The notes under the pieces were generated by a model, which did no database searches, was not told where the DNA came from, and saw only the letters and a list, made by a program, of their open reading frames with translations. From NCBI RefSeq assembly GCF_036711975.1, contig NC_091968.1:26397001-26461000 (forward strand): DNA of 64,000 bases. Direction: 5' to 3'. Origin of the DNA: Onthophagus taurus. Lineage: Eukaryota; Arthropoda; Insecta; Coleoptera; Scarabaeidae. The position numbers and the translations under genes are program-made. Each line of letters opens with the position of its first letter. Position 1 is the first letter of the stretch. Below, in pieces: positions 12,441-24,480 of the stretch.

Positions 12441-12537
12441 TCTGGTTTGAACATGCAAGCTGCATAGCGGCCGGCGTACAGCAGTGTTGGTCGCTTGGCG
12501 TAGAGGTAACGCCGTATAAATAAAATAATAAGTAAAA

Positions 12538-14442
12538 ATGGAAGATAAAAGCGATCAAACGGTGAAATTTGTTCAGTTAATTGAAAATTATCAGTGTTTA
12601 TATAATCATACATTAGCTGAACACTCTAGAAAAGATGTTACCGAAAAAGCTTGGTCTGCAATAGGTCAAAAAATGAAATGGACAGGTAATTCAAGAATTA
12701 TTTCATATATTATTATATTATATGGATATTCATTTTAACATTTTATAAACAATAATTCCATTGCCATGGTAAAGCTACATTTGGTGATAAAAAATAATTA
12801 GCTAAATAGTTTCGGAGATTCTGAGGTGAGGAAGTTTCATTGATATTTATATTTTCAATATCTGGAAAGTTTCTCGGATTTTGCGGATTCTTTTCTATTA
12901 CAGGAACTGCGTATAATGTGCCATCTTTTTTTCTAATGAAATTGTGTAAAACGCATGCACATTGTATTATTGATATAATTGTTTCATATTTGCGGACTCG
13001 TATAGGTGTTAAAAAAATTTGAAATTTTTGAGTCATCATTCCAAAAGCACATTCTATTGTTTTTCTTCCACGACTATGTCTGTAATTGAAAATTCGCATT
13101 TTATTGTTAATATTTCTTTCGGGGTATGGCCTCATAATATTTTGTCTCAAAGGAAATGCGTTATCAGCTGCAAAATAATATGGGAATTTATTGCCACTTT
13201 CGTCATTTGGAAGTTCTGTTAAAGATGGCAAAGTATTATTGTTCTCCAACCAACGACCAAATGTAGAAACCCGAAAGATGCCTCCATCACTATTTCGGCC
13301 AGCATATCCGCATTCTATTGTTGTGAACAGCCCTTCAGCATCACAACAGCCAAACAAAACAACAGAATGATAATTTTTATAATTAAAGTTGGTGGATCCT
13401 GAATTTGGATATTTCTGAATGCGGATATGTTTACCGTCAATTGCTCCTAAACAGTTTGGCAACTTCCATAGCTCAAAAAATCTACTTGCTATTTGTTTCC
13501 ATTTTTCTGTATTTGGTAACGACATATATGGCTCCTTCAACACATTCCATATCGCTTTTGTAGTTTGTTCTACAATACTTCCCACTGTACGTTCACCTCT
13601 TTGAAAATATAAAGATAGAGCAGTAAATGTACATCCAGTAGCTAAATATCTAAAACAAAAAAATAGTTGTATATATTATATGAAAAGCACGCTATATTTG
13701 CTCATAAACACGTGAATTTTTTATAGCGGCAGATTGTAAAGACAAATGGAAAAACATTCGGAATGGTTTTGTACGCAGCCTTAAACCACCTGCGAGTGGA
13801 TCATCAGCAAAATCTAAAAAACCTTACTATTTACACGACATTATGCAGTTTGTCTTGCCATATGTAAGACCCATTCAGCATTTAGAAAAAACCGGAAACA
13901 TTTCGTTGGAAGAAAGTGAAATAGTGACAGAGACCGACGAAGACAATCCTGAACCTCAATTAAGTTATACCCTGCTTGAAGAAAATAAAAACGATAACGT
14001 CACGAAATGTTCTGAAGAAAGTTCTTTTAACTTTGAAAAAAAGAAAAGAAAGAGAAGACATGCAGAGGAAAAAGATGAAATCGATCACGCTATTTTAGAT
14101 TATATCAAAGAAAAGAAAAGTAATAAGACTTTAGATGACGATCGAAGGATGTTTCTTTTAAGTTTATTACCCGACATAAAGAACTTATCAGACAAAAATA
14201 TGCGACAATTTAAAATTAAAACACTTGTATTGCTAGAACAACTGTTAACGCAGCAAGAGAAATCTATAGATCACTTTCAAATACACGATAACGCACAAAG
14301 CTATCACGCTCCCTCGCCGATTAGTATTCCGTCGTCTTCAGCTTCCAGTATTTATGATACCACGGATGGATACACAATTCATAATTTGGAAAGTTTACCT
14401 GCTTGTAGTAGTAATATAAATGACCAAAATAATTTTCTTTAA
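12538..14442 (+). CDS. Harbinger MADF-domain accessory protein (two exons)
   Basis: Exon 1 is 12538-12685 and exon 2 is 13727-14442. Donor ACAG|GTAATT and acceptor TTATAG|CGGC join to make GCG in frame, giving 287 residues. The N-terminus (FVQLIENYQCLYN, then TEKAWSAIGQKM across to AADCKDKWKNIRNGFVRSL) is a Myb/SANT-like MADF DNA-binding domain, residues about 10-85. A polar, acidic, then lysine-rich (KKKRKRRH) linker follows, with an MRQFKIKTLVLLEQLL-type C-terminal helix resembling a BESS motif. In Harbinger elements this second protein binds DNA and helps carry the transposase to the nucleus and to the ends. The intron contains the transposase second exon on the other strand. A TATAAA lies at 12515-12520 and AATAAA at 14481-14486. 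The start is the ATG in AAAAATGG context. Confidence 0.88.
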
Positions 14443-14795
14443 AAATTAAATATATAACTTGTATTATTGTTTTTATAATAAATAAATTACTTTACTTACC
14501 TTAGCGTTATCAAAATTCTCTCTTCTGCACTAACACATTCACGCATGTTAGTATTTTGTTTTTGAATGGTGGGACCTACAATTAACACCAGTTCTTTAAA
14601 CGTATTTTTAGACATTCTGTAGAAACTTTGAAATTTAGAATCGTCTACTGATAGCTCTTTGGCAGCAATAAATAGTCTCTTGCCGATATTTTTGCGAATA
14701 TAAGGATGCACCCAAAATTTTCTCTTATATTTCTGTTTTCTCTTACGAGAACGAAGATAATTTAACAAAAGTAGATCTTCTTCATCACTTGACAT
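12743..14795 (-). CDS. Harbinger DDE transposase (DDE_Tnp_4 type, two exons)
   Basis: Exon 1 is 14795-14500 and exon 2 is 13649-12743. Donor CTAAG|GTAAGT and acceptor TTTTAG|ATAT rejoin an Arg codon in frame, giving a 400-residue protein. Catalytic residues are visible: first Asp in GAIDGKHIRI (about residue 170), second Asp in FAADNAFPL (about 261) and Glu in KTIECAFGM (about 298). The family blocks CCDAEGLFTTIECGYAGRNSDGGIF and LHNFIRKK are also present. Exon 1 carries the basic N-terminal region (RKRKQKYKRKFWVHP) and FKELV, matching the usual PIF/Harbinger helix-turn-helix N-terminus. The protein cuts and pastes the element at TWA targets. The 850 bp intron contains exon 2 of the MADF gene on the opposite strand. 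I see no disabling mutation. Confidence 0.93.
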
Positions 14796-15031
14796 ATTGG
14801 CAAGTACTGAATAAAATACGTTTTAAGATCGGTTTGTTTGCGGATCTTTAGGCGTATAAGAAGCGTCGCTGCATGACGCTTTTAAGTGTCTTATTAGACG
14901 AAATCGCTACGCCGCGTCGTTATTTGCATTTTTTCATTTAAAAATACGTGAGATGCACTGTAGCGTACGCCTTCCTACAATCGCATCTAATACGCGTCTA
15001 TGACGAGCAGCTCCGTGTGCAGAAGGCCTAA

Positions 15032-16054
15032 ATCGTGCATTAACCGGTAAGTGTTTTAAAATGTCAAATTAATTATTGAAAATGGTTTTTGAGTTGCTCA
15101 AGTAAATGTACGCGTCGAGAGAGAAAAAAAAATCGGCGTTTCCCGAAGAAGTATTAAGCATAAAGCGGCGCGAAGCGAGTTCTTAGCGGTTGAAGTTTCG
15201 GTTTGGCGAGTTGTTCGTAGCGAAATCGAAAGTGGTGCCGAAGGCCGTTTGAAAACGGCAATATCTTTTGAGACACATTTCACTATGTTAAAGCGGCGGC
15301 GGCCAGGAGATCCGTTAACCAACACAAGAACCAACCGATTATGACCTAGATTTGATGGCGCGTCTACTTCAAACCACTTTTACCCGAGTACGACGATGTG
15401 TACCGCACGTTCAGACATCAAGGACGAATTTAACGATTTAACTATGTCGGAATTAGTCGATTTTAATTTTTTTGATCTTATAAAATTAAGATTTTTTTAG
15501 TAACTTTTATTTTTTTAAGTTTGGCATTACCGAATATCTGTCATTTGCAAAAGAATAACCCGTCAAAAATCTCCCAGAATTTTTTTAATTTTTATGCATA
15601 AATCTTGATATTCTAAATGTATATGAAAGAATTAATTGATTACTACACACGAAGAAATAAAAAAACAGATGGTCTATTATGATTGTGCAACTTATTGAAT
15701 ATAAAACATGTGGTGAATGTGCCATTCACTCTTCTACGAGATATTACTTAGAATGTCGCGAATCGTTTCGATAACACCACTAATTTACTAAAAGAAAAGA
15801 AAATCTTTTTTAGAAAGTGCAGAAAACAAGATATTCGGCGTGTTAACCTATGACCTCCTTCATCTCATGATTATTACTTACGTGAATTTGAATTTTCGTT
15901 TTCATCCGTTACATAACACGTTTTAACATTTTTATATCACATTTAGCTCGCTATTTGTTTATTAATCATTTCTAAAAATTGAACGCATAAACATACATTA
16001 AATTAGTTAGCTTCGTATTTCTAAAACATGATTAAAAAATAGTGAATAATGAAT
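15032..16054. other. GC-richer open stretch, then AT-rich spacer
   Basis: 15093-15344 (+) is a stop-free frame of 83 codons with high CpG content (KKIGVSRRSIKHKAARSEF, KRRRPGDPLTNTRTNRL). Further coding-like pieces follow in shifted frames to about 15480 (FKPLLPEYDDVYRTF, then DIKDEFNDLTMSELVDF). There is no clear start, and I do not recognise it. It could be an exon, or a decayed gene or transposon piece with frameshifts. From 15480 to 16054 I see nothing but AT-rich sequence. Confidence 0.3.
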
Positions 16055-18656
16055 GAAGTTTGAAATCTTTACCTGAATGAAGATTAATGTTTCCTTATTA
16101 TCTTAAAAAAATCATTTATTAATAAGTTTTTTCTAAAAAATAAATAAAATCCTCAAAAATTTTAAAGTGACAGATAAAAGTTAGGTTATGTTTTCGTTTC
16201 TTCTTCAATATCGGGAAAAATCAATTCTTAGAGTCCATAATCAGTATATATGATTAGCTTGAGAGTCCAAAAATGTATTCTGATATGGATTTTGACTCAA
16301 TTAAACTTATTTTTTGGAAAAATTAAATAATTTTAGCAAGTAATGTAATCGTAGGGATTAAATGTCAAAACTGAATTAATATGGATCGTTGTCGCTAGAT
16401 GGGGTTAACAACTATTTAGAGAAAAAAGAATTTTTTAAGATAAAAAAGATAATAATGATTAAAGTTTGAAATCTTTACCTGAATGAAAATTAATGTTTCC
16501 TTATTATCTTAAAAAAATCATTTATTAATAAGCTTTTTTTCTAAAAAATAAATTAAATCCTCAAAAATTTCAAAGTGACAGATAAAAGTTAGGTTATGTT
16601 TTCGTTTCTTCTTCAATTTCGAGAAAAATCACTTCTTAGAGTCCATAATCACTATAAATGAATAGTTCTGGAGTCCAAAAACGTATTTTGATGGAGATTT
16701 TGGCTTAATTAAACTTATTTTTAGGCAAAATTTAATAATTTTAGCAAGTAATGTAGTCGTAGGGATTAAATGTCAAAACTGACTTAATATGGATGGTTGT
16801 CGCTAGATGGGATTAATAACTTCAGAAAAGAAAGAATTTTTTTAAATAAAAAAGATAATAATGATAAAAGTTTGAAATTTTTACCTGAATGAAGATTAAT
16901 ATTTCCTTATTAACTTAAAAAAATCATTTATTAATAAGTTTTTTTTCTAAAAAATAAATTAAATCCTCAAAAATTTTAAAGTGACAGATAAAAGTTAGGT
17001 TATGTTTTCGTTTCTTAGTCAATTTCGGGAAAAATCAATTCTTAGAGTCCATAATCACTATATATGATTAGTTTGAGAGTCCAAAAATGTATTCTGATGT
17101 GGATTTTGACTCAATTAAACTTATTTTTTGGCAAAATTTAATCATTTTAACAAGAAATGTAATCGTAGGAATTAAATGTCAAAACTGACTTAATATGGAT
17201 GGTTGTCGCTAGATGGGATTAATAACTTTAGAAAAGAAAGAATTTTTTTAAATAAAAAAGATAATAATGATAAAAGTTTGAAATCTTTACCTGAATGAAA
17301 ATTAATGTTTCCTTATTATCTTAAAAAAATCATTTATTAATAAGTTTTTTTTCTAAAAAATAAATTAAATCCTCAAAAATTTTAAAGTGACAGATAAAAG
17401 TTAGGTTATGTTTTCGTTTCTTCTTCAATTTCGAGAAAAATCAATTCTTAGAGTCCATAATCACTATAAATGAATAATTTGGGAGTCCAAAAATGTATTC
17501 TGATGTGGATTTTGACTCAATTAAACTTATTTTTTGGCAAAATTTAATAATTTTAGCAAGTAATTTAATCGTAGGGATTAATTGTCAAAACTGAATCAAT
17601 ATGGATCGTTGTCGCTAGATGGGGTTAACAACCATTTAGAAAAGAAAGAATTTTTTAAGATAAAAAAGATAATAATGATAAAAGTTTGAAATCTTTATCT
17701 GAATGAAAATTAATGTTTCCTTATTATCTTAAAAAAATCATTTATTAATAAGTTTTTTTTCTAAAAAATAAATTAAATCCTCAAAAATTTTAAAGTGACA
17801 GATAAAAGTTAGGTTATGTTTTCGTTTCTTCTTCAATTTCGGGAAAAATCACTTCTTAGAGTCCATAATCTCTATAAATGAATAGTTCGGGAGTTCAAAA
17901 GCGTTTGATGGAGATTTTGGCTCAATTAAACTTATTTTTTGGCAAAATTTAATAATTTTAGCAAGAAATGTAATCGTAAGGATTAAATGTCAAAACTGAA
18001 TTAATATGGATCGTTGTCGCTAGATGGGGTTAACAACCATTTAGAAAAGAAAGAATTTTTTAAGATAAAAAAGATAATAATGATAAAAGTTTGAAATCTT
18101 TACCTGAATGAAAATTAATGTTTCCTTATTATTTTAAAAAAATCATTTATTAATAAGTTTTTTCCAAAAAATTAATTAAATCCTCAAAAATTTTAAAGTG
18201 ACAGATAAAAGTTAGGTTATGTTTTCGTCTCTTAGTCAATTTCGGGAAAAATCACTTCTTAGAGTCCATAATCACTATAAATGAATAGTTCGGGAGTCCA
18301 AAAACGTATTTTGATGGAGATTTTGGCTCAATTAAACTTATTTTTTGGCAAAATTTAATAATTTTAGCAAGCAATTTCATCGTAGGGATTAAATGTCAAA
18401 ACTGAATTAATATGGATCGTTGTCGCTAGATGGGGTTAACAACTATTTAGAAAAGAAGCAATTCTTTAAGATAAAAAATTAATAATTATGAAAGTTTGAA
18501 ATCTTTACCTGAATAAAGATTAATTTTTCCTTATTTCCTTAAAAAAATCACTTATTAATGAGTTTCTTTTTAAAAAATAAATTAAATACTCTAAAATTTG
18601 AAAGTGACAGATAAAAGTTGGGTTATGTTTTCGTTTCTTCTTCAATTTCGGGGAAA
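16055..18656 (-). repeat. Satellite A array 2: ~406 bp monomer, inverted, about 6.4 copies
   Basis: GTCGCTAGATGGG (reverse complement of the satellite A landmark) occurs at 16391, 16799, 17205, 17611, 18016 and 18422, a period of 405-408 bp. Order of the internal blocks is the mirror of array 1, so the array lies in opposite orientation. It ends in an (ATA)n microsatellite at 18657-18676. Confidence 0.92.
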
Positions 18657-19931
18657 AATAATAATAATAATAATAAAATTTATTACTTACCTTTTTAATA
18701 TATTAAATTATTAATAATTAATTAAGGGTTATTATAAATAAAACAATTTTATTTTTTTGAAATAAAAAGTTTATATTTTTTTGTTAACACGAATGCATAT
18801 TCAGAACTAAACAAATAAAAACTAAATACGCATTCTTTTGGAGAGTTTATTTTTGACATTTCTTTTTGACTTTTATATATACAATTACATACTTTGTATA
18901 AGTAGGCCCTAATATGCGGTATAAAAGGGCTTAGAATAAAAATATACATCGTCATTAGGATCACGTATTCTTTTCTCATACTTACAATAATATTATTACA
19001 ATATATTTTTTTTTTAATTATAATCTCAATGAAAATAGATATTTTATTTTATATTTTTTTGTCGGTTTTGGTAATTTTTTTTTTAATAACTATCTCGTTA
19101 ATTTTTTCTTTTTAAATCTACTTAATAATAATTAATGGTTATAAATGATTCATTATTTTATTCCTTATTTAAATTTTACTTAATTTTAAGTTTTTTCACT
19201 TTAAACGTATAACTATAGTAATAGAATAATAATAATATTACACGATTTCTACAAGTTTTGTGTTCAGTCAATACCATTTTTTTTTTTTTCGTTTATTTAT
19301 TATTATAATTAAATCATTTTTCTTTTAAACCTTTTACATTAAAACAAAAATTTTAGTGATTTTTATCGTTTTAGTTGGCAGATTTATATTCGGCGGGAAA
19401 ATTTGAAATTTAAATTAATTTAATTTATGTAAAAGGTTAAAGACCCCAATTTAATCTATGTCATGTTTATTTTTATTATTTTTTTTTTTTAATTTTTAAA
19501 TACACAACTACTTTATTATAAAAATAAGGTATTTTTTATACTTTTCGTCGGATTTCTTCGTTTCTTTTTCCATTTAGTTAATTTAATTACTTCTTTTTTA
19601 CATACAACGCAAAAATTAACCGGAAAATTAAAAATTATTAAATTTTAATACTTTTTTTTTTTTAGAATTAGGCTTTTTTGGCTGATTTCGATCGGAAACT
19701 GTTTTTAATATTGTCACAGCCACTTTCCAAAAACAAAGAGGTGGGTTAGATATTTTTTACGTCCTAGTACAAGAAAAAATCTTTTGCCGATCGATTTCGA
19801 TTTAACTTTTTTATCTTTTTTTTTAGAATATTTTTTAGAGATACCTTAATTAATTAATTTAAAAAAAAACGGAATGTGACGGTAGACTTTTTTAATTTTA
19901 ATTTTAATTTTAACTTTTCGTTTTAAAACGA
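18657..19931 (-). other. Microsatellite and probable 3' UTR of the TENT5 gene
   Basis: The (ATA)n tract at 18657-18676 is followed by very AT-rich unique sequence. Just downstream of the TENT5 stop (minus strand) there are candidate AATAAA signals, seen as TTTATT on the plus strand at 19292-19297 and near 19470. Long T tracts are frequent. No other gene is visible. Confidence 0.4.
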
Positions 19932-21152
19932 TCACGTGCATTGCATCCAGTTAGGATTACAAGGGCAATAACACGTTGAAGGTATCACTGGATGATAAAT
20001 AATTCCGTTATAAAGAACTGGTTGAGGTTGTGTCATCATTCTTTGTTGATCCTGGCAAAGAACTTGCCATGCTAAGTTATCTATTAACGATAAAGTTTGT
20101 CGTCTCTCGTGGCCCATTAAGCAAACGGTTGATTCTTCGACGACTTCTCTCAGCAGCATCAAGTATTGATGCTTCAAGCTCTCCTCTTCGGCCCCAACGA
20201 AGTGATTCCATAAATAATTCTCAAGTTTAGCTCTTTGTTGGCCAATATCGGGAAAGTCTATAAAAAATCTTGAGCACATGTACCTTTGTAACGTTTTTAT
20301 ATGATCAGGATTAGCGGGTCGATAATTTTTCACCAATAAATTACAGTACTTTAACAAACCACCACCTCTAATTTCCTCCGGGTGCCGCGTTGAGATCAAT
20401 TTCTTTTGTAAATGATAAAGCGCCTCTTGGAAATCGCCATAAACAGACTCGCCGTTTACAGTCGGATAAAAATTTTCACTTATCGGTAATTCACTACAAT
20501 CATAAAATTGCAATAACGACCCAAGAATTATTTGAAACGAATCCACGGAGAATTCAAATTGCCGCCTCATCGTATCGACGAATTTTAATTCGACATTTTT
20601 ATGCCCGCGGGAATTCCCCAACGAAATTAAAGACCATCTATCACCGTCGTTTACCTTAACCATTTTGCTTACGTAAGCTTCTTTTAAACTACACGTTGAT
20701 ATCCTTTTTCGACTGACACCGTCTGGCAATAAATCGAATAGCGAACTTAAAACGGCGGATTTAACGCGATCGTAATTTCTTCCACTTGATAATTCGACAC
20801 CGAAAATTAAATCCAAATCGTTATATGGTTGTGGTTCGGTTGTTAAAACGTGCGATGCTGCGCCACCATTTAAACGAATATCGCGCACTCTCATTCCGGC
20901 ACCACCGGAAGCTGTATCCGCCTCTAATTTACTTCGAACGACCGTTACAAGATCACGAAGTCTTACTTCTAATGTTGGGAAATTTCCACGTCCGTGAATG
21001 CTGACGATCTCATCCATAACGTTATTTAATTTACGCACTTGTTCATAACTAAGGACTGCTTGACGTTGTTGGGACGAATCCATCGGTTTCGAAATGTTTA
21101 TGGGTGCAGAGTCTGGACGGTGCCTTGATTCGGGCTCGTCAAGAGGTGAACA
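19932..21152 (-). CDS. TENT5: Terminal nucleotidyltransferase 5 (FAM46-type non-canonical poly(A) polymerase), catalytic exon
   Basis: TENT5 enzymes add adenosines to mRNA 3' ends and stabilise transcripts, often for secreted proteins. This 406-codon exon holds the whole nucleotidyltransferase core. The G-G-x-x-S signature is in [11 protein letters not shown] (exon residues about 96-100), followed by the metal-binding DLD in YNDLDLIF (Asp 112 and 114). Further family blocks are [38 protein letters not shown] and [13 protein letters not shown]. The C-terminus is Cys-rich ([12 protein letters not shown]) like other TENT5 proteins. A splice acceptor (TTGTTTCAG|TGTTCA) precedes residue 1 in phase 0 and no ATG opens the frame, so at least one 5' exon exists. 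45908-46099 is the best candidate. No disabling change is visible. Confidence 0.93.
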   Translation of the reverse strand, partial: CSPLDEPESRHRPDSAPINISKPMDSSQQRQAVLSYEQVRKLNNVMDEIVSIHGRGNFPTLEVRLRDLVTVVRSKLEADTASGGAGMRVRDIRLNGGAASHVLTTEPQPYNDLDLIFGVELSSGRNYDRVKSAVLSSLFDLLPDGVSRKRISTCSLKEAYVSKMVKVNDGDRWSLISLGNSRGHKNVELKFVDTMRRQFEFSVDSFQIILGSLLQFYDCSELPISENFYPTVNGESVYGDFQEALYHLQKKLISTRHPEEIRGGGLLKYCNLLVKNYRPANPDHIKTLQRYMCSRFFIDFPDIGQQRAKLENYLWNHFVGAEEESLKHQYLMLLREVVEESTVCLMGHERRQTLSLIDNLAWQVLCQDQQRMMTQPQPVLYNGIIYHPVIPSTCYCPCNPNWMQCT

Positions 21153-21369
21153 CTGAAACAATAAAAAAATTATTTGTAGTTACATTTTAAATAACAAAAA
21201 TTGAAAAGATAACGATTTTTATTGATAAAAATCTTAATTAAACTATCTCCAATTTATAAATAAATCAATTTTATCATCAAAAATGAGATTTAGTGCAATT
21301 TAAAGTGGATAGTTTTATCTATTGATATAAGCACAAATATATTCACGTGGAAAATCATATTCGGAATAA

Positions 21370-24300
21370 AAAATGCTTCAAAACGAGTACAAACACGACA
21401 GGGTTATCTTCAAAAATAAAAAAGATAACCTACAAGCCAAGATAAATCTCAACGCCATTTTAAGAAAATTCCAGCAGTTTTTTTTTAGATTAATAAACCC
21501 ATTTGATGTCGTTTTAAAACATTTTTACTTTAGATTAGGCTTCCACATCAATTTTTTTTAAATTTAACATAATCAAATTGGACAAAATCGTTTTTTATTG
21601 ACATTAACATACAGAAAATGAAAAATCCTTTAAAACGAGTCCAAACTCGATGGGGTTATCTTTAAAAATAAAAAAGATAACCTATAAATATAGATTGTCA
21701 TAGTCGCCATCTTGAAAAAAAAATTTTTAAGGTAAACCCATCGTGTTTAGTGTCATTTTAAAGGATTTTGTATCTAGATTATGATTTCTTGAATAAAACT
21801 AACCCAACTTAATTTATTATTTTTAATTAAAATATTTTTTTTATTGTCATTTTCTTGTAGGTTGTGAAAAATGCTTTAAAATGAGTACAAACTCGATGGG
21901 GTTATTTTTAAAAATAAAAAAGATAACCTAAAAATTACGTAGCCATCTTGAAAATAAACCTAAGTTATTTTCTAAAGTAAACCCATCGTGTTTGGTGTCA
22001 TTTTAAAGGATTTTTAATATAAATTATAATTTCTCGAGTAAAATTCAAAAATTTGTTTTTATTCGAATCAACCTAACCTAACTTAATTTATTATTTTTAA
22101 TTAAAATATCTTTTCATTGATATTTTCTTGTAGGAAGTGAAAAATGCTTTAAAATGAGTACAAACTCGATGAGGTTATTTTTAAAAATAAAAAAGATAAC
22201 CTAAAAATTACGTAGCCATCTTGAAAATACACCAAAGTTGTTTTTAAGATAAACCCATCGTGTTTGGTATCATTTTAAAGGATTTTTTATTTAGATTATG
22301 ATTTCTTGAATAAAATTCTAAAATAATTTTTTTTTGAGTCAACCTAACCCAACTTAATTTATTATCTTTAATTAAAATATTTTTTAATTGTCATTTTCTT
22401 GTAGGATATGAAAAATGCTTTAAAATGAGTACAAACTCGATGGGGTTATCTTTAAAAATAAAACAGATAACCTAAAAATTACGTAGCCATCTTGAAAATA
22501 CACCAAACTTATTTTTAAGATAAACCCATCGTGTTTGGTATCATTTTAAAGCATTTTTTATCTAGATTATGATTTCTTGAATAAAATTCAAAAATTAGTT
22601 TTTTTTTGAGTTAACCTAACCCAACTTAATTTATTATCTTTAATTAAAATATTTTTTAATTGTCATTTTCTTGTAGGATATGAAAAATGCTTTAAAATGA
22701 GTACAAAGTCGATGGGGTTATCTATAAAAATAAAAAAGATAACCTAAAAATTACGTAGCCATCTTGAAAATACACCAAACTTATTTTTAAAATAAACCCA
22801 TCGTGTTTGGTATCATTTTAAAGCATTTTTTATCTTGATTATGATTTCTTGAATAAAAATCAAAAATAAGTTTTTTTTAAGTCAACCTAACCCAACTTGA
22901 TTTATTATGGTCATGTAAAATATTTTTTTTATTGTCATTTTCTTGTAGGATGTGAAAAATGCTTTAAAATGAGTACAAACTCGATGGGGTTATCTTTAAA
23001 AATAAAAAAGATAACCTAAAAATTACGTAGCCATTTTGAAAATACACCAAAGTTATTTTTAAGATAAACCCATCGTGTTTGGTATCATTTTAAAGGATTT
23101 TTTATCTAGATTATGATTTTTTTTATATAAAATATGATTTTTGAGTCAACCTAACCCAACTTAATTTATTATTGTCATCTAAAATATAGTTTTTATTGAC
23201 ATTTTCTTGTGGGAAGTGAAAAATGCTTTAAAATGAGTACAAACTCGATGGGGTTATTTTTAAAAATAAAAAAGATAACCTAAAAATGTCGTCGCCATTT
23301 TGAAAATAAACCTAAGTTGTTTTTTAAAGTAAACCCATCGTGTTTGGTGTCATTTTAAAGGATTTTTTATCTAGATTATGATTTTTTTATATCAAATTCA
23401 AATAAAAATATTTTTTTTAAGTTAACCTATCTTGATCTTTTTAACTAAAATATTCTTTTAATTGGCATTTTCTTTCAGAAAATAAAAAATCCTTTAAAAT
23501 GAGTACAAACTCGATGGGGTTATCTTTAAAAACTATAAACATAACCTAAAAATTTCGTCGCCATTTTGAAAATAAACCTAAGTTGTTTTTTAAAGTAAAC
23601 CCATCGTGTTTGGTGTCATTTTAAAGGATTTTTAATCTAGATTATAATTTCTTACATAAAACTCCAAAAAAAAATTTTTTTATCTCAACCTAACTTGATT
23701 TTATAACTAAAATATTTTTTAATTGTTATTTTCTTATAGGAAATGAAAAATGCTTTAAAATGAGTACAAACTCGATTGGGTTATGTTTAAAAACTATGAA
23801 CATAACCTAAAAATTAGGTCGCCATCTTGAAAATAAACCTAAGTTGTTTTTAAGAGAAACCCATCGTGTTTGGTATCATTTTAAAGGATTTTTAATCTAG
23901 ATTATAATTTCTTACATAAAACTCCAAAAAAAAATTTTTTCATCTCAACCTAACTTGATTTTATAACTAAAATATTTTTTAATTGTTATTTTCTTATAGG
24001 AAATGAAAAATGCTTTAAAATGAGTACAAACTCGATGGGGTTATCTTTAAAAACTATAAACATAACCTAAAAATTAGGTCGCCATTTTGAAAATAAACCT
24101 AAGTTGTTTTTATGATAAACCCGTCGTGTTTGGTGTCATTTTAAAGGATTTTTAATCCAGATTATGATTTTTTATATTAAATTCAAATAAAAATATTTTT
24201 TTCAACTCAACCTAACGTAACCTAACATGATCTTTTCACTTAAAATCTTTTTTTAATTAATATTTTCTTGTGGGAAACGAAAAATCATTTAAAATGAGTG

Positions 24301-24480
24301 CAAACTCGATGGAGTTAACTTTGAACACAAAAAAGTTAACCTAAAAGTTAAGTAGCCATCTTGAAAATAAACTTGACTTGTTTTTAAGATAAACCCATCG
24401 TGTTTGGTATCATTTTAAAGGATTTTTAATGTAGATCACGATTTTTAAGTTAAAAATTAAAATTATTTCAATTAATTTTT
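21370..24480. repeat. Satellite C array: ~270 bp monomer with internal hairpins, about 12 copies
   Basis: TTTAAAATGAGTACAAACTC recurs at about 21874, 22148, 22419, 22691, 22963, 23227 and onwards to about 24290, a period of 260-274 bp. Two more diverged copies lie at the left edge (21374 and 21629). Each monomer contains an outer inverted pair: CTTTAAAATGAGTACAAAC ahead of CATCGTGTTTGGTATCATTT. It also holds a tight inner hairpin, GGTTATCTTT with AAAGATAACC. In several copies the hairpin stem changes on both sides together (see findings). There is no coding potential. Confidence 0.92.

Larger units (their letters stand above)
12178..15028. mobile_element. PIF/Harbinger DNA transposon, apparently complete, with TAA target duplications
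   Basis: The 2.85 kb element starts and ends with GGCCTTCTGCACACGG in inverted orientation. TAA flanks it on both sides (12175-12177 and 15029-15031), the 3 bp target duplication expected for PIF/Harbinger. Terminal inverted repeats are about 130 bp: 12178-12310 on the left and about 14890-15028 on the right, with the first ~44 bases identical. A second TIR-like copy sits directly inside the left one (12316-12440), so the left end is doubled. It encodes a DDE transposase (-) and a MADF protein (+), both with open spliced frames. Intact genes, TIRs and target duplications suggest recent insertion. Confidence 0.93.

Noticed and set aside
15098..15334. Minus-strand open frame in the GC-richer stretch next to the Harbinger element
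   Set aside because: Opposite-strand shadow of the 15093-15344 stop-free frame; neither strand has recognisable homology.
20030..21004. Plus-strand open frames over the TENT5 exon
   Set aside because: They are antisense shadows of the conserved nucleotidyltransferase frame.
22060..22085. AACCTAACCTAAC runs resembling the insect telomere repeat TTAGG
   Set aside because: Only one to two units, always at the same place in satellite monomers (also in CATAACCTAACTTT of satellite A). This is ordinary satellite sequence, not telomeric DNA.
21370..24480. Regular repeats with conserved segments, CRISPR-like at first sight
   Set aside because: Units of ~270 bp with no unique spacers, in a eukaryotic intron-bearing context; this is a satellite.
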